This document shows positions 34,398 through 40,441 of a DNA stretch of 64,000 bases, piece after piece. The position numbers were made by a program, and so were the translations under genes. Every line of letters starts with the position of its first letter. Position 1 is the stretch's first letter. The stretch comes from JAEZDC01 sp036676415 (GTDB lineage Bacteria > Bacteroidota > Bacteroidia > Chitinophagales > Chitinophagaceae), in assembly GCA_036676415.1 (NCBI GenBank), contig JAKFCX010000015.1, positions 124,001 through 188,000 of the forward strand, given 5' to 3'. The notes beneath the pieces are model-generated. The model was not told the DNA's origin and ran no database searches. It was given only the letters and a program-made list of their open reading frames with translations.

Positions 34398-34401
34398 GAA
34401 G

Positions 34402-34524
34402 TTTTCACGCAAAGGCTATTTCCTATTGCTATTCTAAGCTGTTGTACCAAGGCTAGGTCGTTGATTGTTTAACACCGGAAACGCAGAGAACGCAAAGGGA
34501 TTCTTCACTTCGTAAAGAATAAAG
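34402..34524 (+). repeat. Dispersed element with CGCAAAG words and inner hairpin
   Basis: Starts GTTTTCACGCAAAGG five bases after the cdsA stop and ends with a hairpin ATTCTTCAC-TTC-GTAAAGAAT (34500-34520) preceded by ACGCAGAGAACGCAAAGG. The same order (GTTTCACGCAAAGG, GTTGATTG, ACGCAGAG, the hairpin) is seen after tadA at 28767-28890, so both are copies of one 120-130-bp unit. Confidence 0.75.
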
Positions 34525-34626
34525 CTTTTTGTAAAAACGGCTCTCATCTATCTACTATTATTTCATCTGTCCACTGTCCGTTATCATCTATCCACTATCC
34601 TTATATTTGCCTTTCAACTACCACAC

Positions 34627-35286
34627 ATGAAGGTTCACAAGGAAGGTTACGCATCAATTGGTATTGCTGCACTGATATTCGGTCTCATTAATATCGCTTC
34701 ATTTATTTTTCTGAGGGATGAGTATCCAAGAATGGCTTTAGCGGTATTCCTTGTGACGGTTTTCCTGTTTCTTTTCGTTGTGTCTTTCTTCAGAATTCCT
34801 TATCGCAATCATACCATTGGTGAGAGCCAGGTTATTTGTCCTGCTGATGGTAAAGTAGTGGTGATAGAAGAAGTGACAGATGAAGAATATTTCAAGGACA
34901 AGAGAATACAGGTGAGCATTTTTATGAGCCCTGCGAATGTGCATGTGAATCGTAACCCGATCAGTGGTGAAGTATTGTACAGTAAATATCATAAAGGAAA
35001 GTATTTAGTAGCTTGGCATCCTAAATCATCAACTGAAAATGAAAGGCACAGCGTGGTATTGCAAAATGCCAATGGTGTTATACTGGTGAAGCAGATTGCC
35101 GGTGCTTTAGCAAAAAGGATCGTGAACTATCTTTCTCCCGGTCAGCAGGTGAAACAGGGTGAGGAACTTGGTTTTATTAAATTCGGCAGCCGTGTAGATG
35201 TATTGTTACCGGTAAATGCAAAAGTGAAAGTGAACCTGAACCAGGTAGTGAAAGGTGGAGTAACGGTTTTGGCGGAGTTATCGTGA
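34627..35286 (+). CDS. psd: Phosphatidylserine decarboxylase proenzyme (short, Psd-A type)
   Basis: Psd makes phosphatidylethanolamine from phosphatidylserine. The 219 residues carry two N-terminal helices, VICPADGKVVVIEEV, SIFMSPANVHVNRNPISGEVLYSKYHKGKYL and the self-cleavage region LGFIKFGSRVDVLLP, where Gly-Ser is cut to make the pyruvoyl group. The short family without an LGST motif is usual in Bacteroidota. TATATTTG at 34602-34609 may be a -7 promoter element. Confidence 0.92.
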   Translation: MKVHKEGYASIGIAALIFGLINIASFIFLRDEYPRMALAVFLVTVFLFLFVVSFFRIPYRNHTIGESQVICPADGKVVVIEEVTDEEYFKDKRIQVSIFMSPANVHVNRNPISGEVLYSKYHKGKYLVAWHPKSSTENERHSVVLQNANGVILVKQIAGALAKRIVNYLSPGQQVKQGEELGFIKFGSRVDVLLPVNAKVKVNLNQVVKGGVTVLAELS

Positions 35287-35306
35287 ATGGTCAATGGTCA
35301 ATGGTC
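35286..35306 (+). repeat. Three heptamer repeats (AATGGTC)3
   Basis: Directly at the psd stop codon, AATGGTC repeats three times. The heptamer resembles the TTGGTCA type of short tandem repeats known in cyanobacteria and is another case of the heptamer form seen inside mnmH. Confidence 0.65.
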
Positions 35307-35356
35307 AATAAGAGGAATTCTCCATCATGTATTTCGCTGCTCAGTATAGAACAAAA

Positions 35357-35376
35357 AGTATAAGAGTGCGACGCAA
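35357..35376 (+). repeat. Dispersed intergenic repeat, copy 4
   Basis: AGTATAAGAGTGCGACGCAA differs from the consensus at one base. The wider unit (about 35336-35392, GCTGCTCAGTATAG before and AAATAGT after) aligns with copy 3 at 29036 over about 55 bp. It lies between psd and the Cys-rich small gene. Confidence 0.85.
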
Positions 35377-35466
35377 CGAAACTAAATAGTTGTTCTTCAG
35401 CCAGTCCAAAAAATCCTATTCTCTAAGTTTTAACAGCCGGATCATATTTTTTGAAGGGAGGAACGT

Positions 35467-35474
35467 TATATTTG
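35467..35474 (+). promoter_or_regulatory. Candidate -7 promoter element (TATATTTG)
   Basis: TATATTTG fits TAnnTTTG; the ATG of the Cys-rich gene is 30 bases on. The nearest TTTG upstream (35450-35453) is only 13 bases away, shorter than the usual spacing, so this is a tentative call. Confidence 0.4.
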
Positions 35475-35504
35475 GCTAAGTTTAAATCCCAAAAACATAC
35501 ATAA

Positions 35505-35711
35505 ATGAAAAAGTTCTTCACTCTTATGGTAGCTGCTCTTTTAGTGAGTGGTGCTTCTTATGCCTGCGAAGGAAAAAGCTGCGGCAAAGACGCAAAAGAA
35601 AAAGCTTGCTGCAAGAAAGGCGACAAATGCAGTAAAGACAGCAAAGAGAAAAAAGCTGTAAAAGACACTAAGAAAACAAAAGAGACCAAGCCAACTACGG
35701 TTAAAGCCTAG
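35505..35711 (+). CDS. Small secreted Cys- and Lys-rich protein
   Basis: The 68-residue protein has a signal peptide (MKKFFTLMVAALLVSGASYA) and a short mature part with five Cys: CEGKSCGKD then KACCKKGDKC, followed by a Lys/Thr tail. The Cys spacing (C-x4-C, CC, C-x4-C like) may bind metal or form disulfides; no family is recognised. It has its own -7-like element and a terminator at 35734, so it is probably transcribed alone and well. Confidence 0.75.
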   Translation: MKKFFTLMVAALLVSGASYACEGKSCGKDAKEKACCKKGDKCSKDSKEKKAVKDTKKTKETKPTTVKA

Positions 35712-35733
35712 ACTTGTTTTCCAGAAAATTATT

Positions 35734-35758
35734 ATCCCGCTAATGGCGGGATTTTTTT
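35734..35758. terminator. Intrinsic terminator between convergent small genes
   Basis: ATCCCGC (35734-35740) and GCGGGAT (35746-35752) form a stem with loop TAATG and a T7 tract on the plus strand. It ends the Cys-rich gene and overlaps the stop codon of the minus-strand small lipoprotein. Confidence 0.85.
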
Positions 35759-35933
35759 ATCTCCTACCTCTCGTTTTATTGATGAGCCACAATACCAAAA
35801 CGACGATCAGCACAATAATGATTACACCTGTCCAGATACCGGCTTTAAAAATTCCGCCAACCACTTCACAAGAACTGGCAGTGAACATGATGATCATTAA
35901 AACGCTCAGCAGCGATAAGTTGAATTTCTTCAT
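35757..35933 (-). CDS. Small lipoprotein with one membrane helix (58 residues)
   Basis: The reverse strand from the ATG at 35933 reads 58 codons and a TAA. The start MKKFNLSLLSVLMIIMFTASSC gives a lipobox with Cys22, followed by EVVGGIFKAGIWTG, a hydrophobic helix (VIIIVLIVVLVLWLI) and a basic end NKTRGRR. Short proteins with C-E-V/A-x-G-x-I-F-K-A-G are common in Bacteroidota, of unknown role. The plus-strand frame over the same bases has no such features. Its stop codon lies within the terminator of the convergent gene. Confidence 0.8.
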   Translation of the reverse strand: MKKFNLSLLSVLMIIMFTASSCEVVGGIFKAGIWTGVIIIVLIVVLVLWLINKTRGRR

Positions 35934-36030
35934 AACCTGGTTTTAAGTATTTGAAAACAAATGGCTTGCCAATAACATGTTTTGTAAACTGGATTTCAGC
36001 AGCTTGCAAGATTTTCAAGCAGGATTCAGC

Positions 36031-36057
36031 AAAAAAAGAGTCGCAACATTGCGACTC
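36031..36057 (-). terminator. Intrinsic terminator of the small minus-strand gene
   Basis: GAGTCGCA (36038-36045) and TGCGACTC (36050-36057) pair around ACAT; on the minus strand the stem is followed by seven T (complement of A at 36031-36037). It ends transcription of the 36083-36301 gene. Confidence 0.85.
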
Positions 36058-36082
36058 GATGTTCTTCATAGATCAGCTTCGT

Positions 36083-36301
36083 TTATCTGTTTCGCTCCAT
36101 AGAGGAGTTATTATTATCCCGGTGTTCCATGGCAATAACGGTTGCAGTATCTAAATGCTCAAAATTCTTAGCAATGGCCTTCATTTCATCAATCAGCCAC
36201 CGGAGATCATTCCATGTTGCCCCATTTTCTACTTCATTCATGAACTGCTTATTAAGCTCGATGAATTTTTCCTGCTCCTCCGATCTGCCCATCTTTTTCA
36301 T
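36083..36301 (-). CDS. Small hypothetical protein, paralogue of the 43978 gene product
   Basis: The 72-residue protein is polar and helical (KFIELNKQFMNEVENGATWNDLRWLIDEMKAIAKNFEHL) with no signal or membrane part. It matches the 63-residue product at 43978 over about 35 residues (K-F/Y-I-E/D-L-N-x-Q-F-x-N-E-x-x-x-G), so the two are paralogues. A terminator lies 26 bases after the stop. No function is known; a small helix bundle is likely. It is followed and preceded by unrelated genes. Confidence 0.7.
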   Translation of the reverse strand: MKKMGRSEEQEKFIELNKQFMNEVENGATWNDLRWLIDEMKAIAKNFEHLDTATVIAMEHRDNNNSSMERNR

Positions 36302-36506
36302 AGCACTTCATTCGTTTAGTTGTCTCCACCGTACCAAGAATGATGCAGTTTTACAACTCGTTGTTTTATAATGCTACGAAAGAGGTTCCCAGATGAAATT
36401 TTTCTACAAATCAGGCAAACTGTTGCAGTAATTAGTCAGCTGCATGTCAGCAAACCGCATATTTCAATTATCTTGATGCTAAATCTTACCAGCTAATACT
36501 GCACTC

Positions 36507-37802
36507 ATGAGAAAATGCTTATTACTGCTACTCACAGCAGTTATCTATCTGTCTGTGCATGCACAGCCAAATTTGGTTGCTTTTAAAGGAGCACTTATTT
36601 ACACCGGAACAGGCAGATCAATTCCAAACGGTGTACTCATCGTACAAAATGGAAAAGTGATCACAGTTGGTGATGCAACTACTTCAATTCCAGCGAATGC
36701 CCAGGTAGTTGATATGACCGGCAAAGTAATTATGCCCGGCATTGTTGATACACATTCGCATATTGGTGGACCGGAAGGTGGAGATCGTTCTTCTCCGCTC
36801 AATCCCGATATACGAGTGCTTGATGCAGTAAATCCTACCAGCAAGGCTTTCAAAAAAGCATTGGCCGGAGGGTTAACAACTGTGAACATTATGCCTGGCT
36901 CTGGTCAGTTAATGAGTGGGCAAACTATTTATGTAAAACTCCGTGAGGCCACAACAATAGAAGATCTCCTGGTAACCAATGAAAGAGGTGTTTATGGTGG
37001 AATAAAAATGGCCAATGGAACCAACCCGATGAACGGAACTCCTGGTTATCCCGGAACAAGATCGAAATCTGCTGCCATGGACAGGGATCTATTTATGAAG
37101 GCCGTTGAATACAAAAAGAAAATTGATAAAGCAGGTAAAGACAGTACCAAATTTCCCGACAGGGATTTAAGAATGGAACCGATGGTAGAAGTATTGAATG
37201 GAAAACGCATAGTACATTTTCATACGCATAAAGCCAATGATATATTAACTGTATTGAGATTGCAGAAAGAATTTGGTTTCAGGGTAGTACTGCATCATGT
37301 TACCGAAGGATATATAGTTGCAAAAGAAATCGCAGCTGCAAAAGTGCCTTGCTCAATTATTAATGTAGATGCACCTGGTGGTAAAGCAGAAGCAATGAAT
37401 TTATGGGCAGGCAACGGTGGTGTTCTGGAAAAAGCAGGAGTGTTAACTGCCATTCATACTGATGATGGTATTACCGATTCAAGATTATTACTTCGTTCTG
37501 CAGCTATGAGTGTGAGAGATGGCATGAGCAGGGAAGAAGCGATCAAATCACTTACTATTAATGGAGCAAAAATGCTGGATCTTGAAAAAAGAGTTGGCTC
37601 TCTTGAAGCAGGAAAAGATGCAGACTTTGTAATTCTTTCAGGTGATCCATTCAGTGTGTATACCCATGTTTTACAAACCTGGGTAGAAGGAATTAAAAGA
37701 TTTGATCTTTCAAATCCTGCAGATAAAGCTTTTGCTGTTGGTGGATATGGAGTTTACTCTCCTGACGCTGTTACACATGCACACGAAGATGATCATGATT
37801 AA
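36507..37802 (+). CDS. Secreted amidohydrolase, metal site intact
   Basis: The 431 residues have a signal peptide (ends VHAQ) and an amidohydrolase TIM-barrel with all metal motifs: VDTHSHIGG (His83, His85), LHHVTEGY, and IHTDDGITDSR (Asp). It resembles imidazolonepropionase/dipeptidase-like enzymes that cut C-N bonds, and is exported. The C-terminal Gly-Lys-Asp-Ala-Asp (AGKDADFVILSGDPF) is typical of the family. The next gene, 19 bases later, encodes a degenerate relative, so they are probably one operon. The substrate is not shown. Confidence 0.9.
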   Translation: MRKCLLLLLTAVIYLSVHAQPNLVAFKGALIYTGTGRSIPNGVLIVQNGKVITVGDATTSIPANAQVVDMTGKVIMPGIVDTHSHIGGPEGGDRSSPLNPDIRVLDAVNPTSKAFKKALAGGLTTVNIMPGSGQLMSGQTIYVKLREATTIEDLLVTNERGVYGGIKMANGTNPMNGTPGYPGTRSKSAAMDRDLFMKAVEYKKKIDKAGKDSTKFPDRDLRMEPMVEVLNGKRIVHFHTHKANDILTVLRLQKEFGFRVVLHHVTEGYIVAKEIAAAKVPCSIINVDAPGGKAEAMNLWAGNGGVLEKAGVLTAIHTDDGITDSRLLLRSAAMSVRDGMSREEAIKSLTINGAKMLDLEKRVGSLEAGKDADFVILSGDPFSVYTHVLQTWVEGIKRFDLSNPADKAFAVGGYGVYSPDAVTHAHEDDHD

Positions 37803-37821
37803 TTACCTCTAACTAACACTA

Positions 37822-39018
37822 ATGAAACAATTACTTATTTATAGCATCTCATTATTATTATCAGCCACGGCTTCAGCACAAATAGCGGTAAAAGCCGATA
37901 CAATCTTTACCATGTCGGGTAATCCTGTTGTTAACGGAACGATACTAATAAAAGATGGCAAGATAGAAGCAATAGGACAGAACTTATCCATTCCTTCCAA
38001 TTACAAAATATATACAGCAAAAATTGTAACACCAGGTTTGGTAGATGCAAGAAGCACTATAGGATTATCTGGTGCATACAATATTCCATCAGACCAGGAT
38101 CAAATAGAAAAGTCAGGACCATTACAACCAGAATTAAGAGCCATTGATGCATACAACCCTGAAGATAAACTGGTAGATTATGTTTTACGTAATGGTACAA
38201 CAACAGTACACACTGGTCATGGTATTGGAGCCTTAGCAAGTGGACAGACCATGATCGTAAAAACAAAAAAAGGTTTGACTGACGATGTTACGATTAAGCC
38301 TGTGGCCATGATAGCGATGACGATTGGACCAAGTGTATCATCAAACTTTCAATCTCCCGGAACGAAATCAAAGCAGATTGCAATGCTACGAGCTGAATTA
38401 TTAAAAGCCCAGCTTGCCATGAAAGCTTCACAAAAAGACACATCTAAAGTCGGAGACCTGAGACAACAAACATTACAACAACTGTTGAGAGGAGAGTTGA
38501 AGGCTTTGATCTCTGCCAATACTGCAGTAGAAATAATGTCGGCGATAAGATTAGCAAAAGAGTTTAACCTGAAGCTGGTGATTGAAGGTGCTGCAGAAGG
38601 TTACAGGTTGATCGATCAGATAAAAGCATCAAAAGCAGAAATCATTGTTCATCCAACAATGGCAAGAGCTGGTGGTGCCATGTTAAATATGACCATGGAA
38701 AATGCTGCCATATTAACCAATGCAGGCATTCCTGTTTCTATAGAAAGTGGATTTGAAGGGTATGTACCAAAGAGCAGGATCATTCTATATGAGGCTGCAA
38801 TTGCTTTAAGAAATGGATTGTCTTTTACTGAAGCGTTACGTACCATCACAATAAACCCTGCTAAATTATTAGGCATTGATAACAGGGTAGGTTCCATTGA
38901 AAAAGGAAAAGATGCAGATCTTGTCTTATTTAATGGTGACCCCTTTGAATACACAACCAAGGCATGTGCAGTGATCGTTGATGGTAAAGTTGAAATTGAA
39001 GATGCGTGTGATAGATAA
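37822..39018 (+). CDS. Secreted amidohydrolase-like protein with lost metal site (pseudoenzyme)
   Basis: The 398-residue protein has a signal peptide (ends ASAQ) and the amidohydrolase frame, including the C-terminal KGKDADLVLFNGDPF, but the metal motifs are gone: DTHSH is DARST (75-79), the HH of LHHVTEGY is EG in VIEGAAEGY, and TDD is SGF in SIESGFEGY. It should bind no catalytic zinc. It follows the intact paralogue by 19 bases. A regulatory or structural partner role is inference. A hairpin terminator follows. Confidence 0.9.
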   Translation: MKQLLIYSISLLLSATASAQIAVKADTIFTMSGNPVVNGTILIKDGKIEAIGQNLSIPSNYKIYTAKIVTPGLVDARSTIGLSGAYNIPSDQDQIEKSGPLQPELRAIDAYNPEDKLVDYVLRNGTTTVHTGHGIGALASGQTMIVKTKKGLTDDVTIKPVAMIAMTIGPSVSSNFQSPGTKSKQIAMLRAELLKAQLAMKASQKDTSKVGDLRQQTLQQLLRGELKALISANTAVEIMSAIRLAKEFNLKLVIEGAAEGYRLIDQIKASKAEIIVHPTMARAGGAMLNMTMENAAILTNAGIPVSIESGFEGYVPKSRIILYEAAIALRNGLSFTEALRTITINPAKLLGIDNRVGSIEKGKDADLVLFNGDPFEYTTKACAVIVDGKVEIEDACDR

Positions 39019-39022
39019 ATTG

Positions 39023-39065
39023 AATACTTTGATCTGTCAGTAATGGCAGCTCAAAGTATTTTTTT
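39023..39065. terminator. Long-stem terminator overlapping a convergent gene end
   Basis: AATACTTTGA (39023-39032) pairs with TCAAAGTATT (39051-39060); the inner part CTGTCA/TGGCAG extends the stem, and T follows to 39065. On the plus strand it ends the amidohydrolase pair; the right arm is also the last codons and stop of the GNAT gene on the minus strand. Confidence 0.85.
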
Positions 39066-39521
39066 CATGCAAATACTGGAAGGCATACCGATATACTGAC
39101 CGTAGTTTTCTGTTATTGTGTAACCTTCTCTTTTATAAAAAGCAATGGCTTCATATTGTTTATTGCCTGTTTCAAGAACAGCATGAATGTAACCCAATTC
39201 CTTGGCCCATGTTTCCAGTTCATGAATGATAAATGAAGCCACTCCTGTTCCTCTTTTGATCTCCTTTACAAACATTCGTTTTATCTCAACCGATGTTTCG
39301 TCAAAAGGCTTGAAACATCCACAACCGATGGCCACATCATTTTCATAAGCCAGTACTACTGTTGGCAGATCAGGCACTGCATTGTATTGATCGTAAACAT
39401 TCTGCAATTCGTTATAACGGCCTCTCAGGTCTTTATCCAATTCAACAACCAGGCTTTTAAAGTCTGGGTTGTTGCTGTCAGTTCTGATTATCGTATTCAT
39501 CACTATTGGGTCAGCTTTCAT
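39051..39521 (-). CDS. GNAT-family N-acetyltransferase
   Basis: The 156 residues include a GNAT core: VVLAYENDVAIGCGCFKPF, VEIKRMFVKEIKRGTGVASFIIHELETWA (acetyl-CoA loop RGTGVA) and AVLETGNKQYEAIAFYKREGYTI. The start may also be the ATG at 39500 (MNTIIRTDSN), which fits the family's start better. The 3' end is part of the plus-strand terminator. Copy 5 of the dispersed repeat lies 18 bases upstream. Confidence 0.85.
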   Translation of the reverse strand: MKADPIVMNTIIRTDSNNPDFKSLVVELDKDLRGRYNELQNVYDQYNAVPDLPTVVLAYENDVAIGCGCFKPFDETSVEIKRMFVKEIKRGTGVASFIIHELETWAKELGYIHAVLETGNKQYEAIAFYKREGYTITENYGQYIGMPSSICMKKIL

Positions 39522-39538
39522 TTCTGGGTGCAGCTAAG

Positions 39539-39558
39539 TTGCGTCGCACTCTTGTACT
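39539..39558 (-). repeat. Dispersed intergenic repeat, copy 5
   Basis: The plus strand reads TTGCGTCGCACTCTTGTACT, the exact reverse complement of the consensus. It lies in the 62-bp gap between two minus-strand genes, pointing to the GNAT gene. Confidence 0.85.
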
Positions 39559-39583
39559 TGTAATCCTTTACTTAGCTTCTTTT

Positions 39584-40399
39584 TCACGCCATTACACTCA
39601 CCATATTCAAGGCAACTTCAGCTAAAGAAATGTTGCCTGAGATCTGAATAAAAGGCTTTGATTGCTCCTGGGTAATCCCTTTGGAAAACAGCTTCCATGC
39701 AATTTCAGGATCGATTGAAATAGTCGCATCTGCTTTGCCTTCTGGCGTAAACCTCCATTCATTCCCTTTTCTAATTAGCAGCCAATCACCACCAACATCA
39801 GTGGTAACTGATAACTTAATGATCGTTCCTTCATCAGCAGAAACATTTCGATAGGTATAAGGCAAGGCCTGCATGAATGTGTTGATAAAAGGAAAGAAGA
39901 ATTCCCTTGTGATGATCCCTTGCTTGTTTACTGCTTCACGAATTTGTTGCTGGTGAATAAACCGCTCCGTGTATTCTCTGGCAACATGCATCCAGTTTTT
40001 TGATTCTGTTTCACCGGCCCAGGCTACAGGAAAAATAGCTTTATCATACGGATCAAGAGCAGAAAAATGTTGGCAAACTGGCTTACCTGTTAACTGCAAT
40101 AACCATAATAACACCTGTGGACTCATTCGTTTCATTGCTGTCACCCATTCTGCGTTGATCCTGTTGATGAAATGAAGTAATTCTTCGTTACCGGGATCCA
40201 ATCCAAAATATCTGTCTCTTGAAATACTGAGAGTCCTGATATTTCCATCCAATAAATGTGCAGCGATGTCTTTTACGTTCCACAGCCTGGCAATAGTTGG
40301 TGCATGCCATTCTTCTTCCCTTAAAGAACTAAGCAATTCAATCAGCTTTTCTTCAAGCGGTGAAAATAAATGTGTAACAGTGATCGGAGGTGAGGCCAT
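39584..40399 (-). CDS. DinB-fold / maleylpyruvate isomerase N-terminal domain-like protein
   Basis: From the ATG at 40399 (271 residues) the protein shows the MDMPI/DinB-type helix bundle: SPLEEKLIELLSSLREEEWHAPTIARLWNVKDIAAHLLDGNIR, with the typical W-x2-D/K-I-A-A-H-L metal His. It may bind a metal and a thiol cofactor. The C-terminal part (TIKLSVTTDVGGDWLLIRKGNEW, ISIDPEIAWKLFSKG) is SCP2-like, and the order fits actinobacterial MDMPI. The longer reading to 40438 is unlikely. It lies 42 bases after the helicase gene. Confidence 0.8.
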   Translation of the reverse strand: MASPPITVTHLFSPLEEKLIELLSSLREEEWHAPTIARLWNVKDIAAHLLDGNIRTLSISRDRYFGLDPGNEELLHFINRINAEWVTAMKRMSPQVLLWLLQLTGKPVCQHFSALDPYDKAIFPVAWAGETESKNWMHVAREYTERFIHQQQIREAVNKQGIITREFFFPFINTFMQALPYTYRNVSADEGTIIKLSVTTDVGGDWLLIRKGNEWRFTPEGKADATISIDPEIAWKLFSKGITQEQSKPFIQISGNISLAEVALNMVSVMA

Positions 40400-40441
40400 A
40401 CAGCAATTTAAAACTATTGCTGCACTAAATAAAGACACGAT

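Noticed and set aside
35743..35946. Plus-strand open frame of 67 codons after the Cys-rich gene
   Set aside because: It starts within the terminator and has no protein features; the minus strand of the same bases encodes a clear lipoprotein.
36095..36107. CTCC-ATAGA-GGAG palindrome resembling those at 28941 and 28995
   Set aside because: The arms are only four bases and the site is inside the coding end of the 36083 gene, so family membership is not supported.
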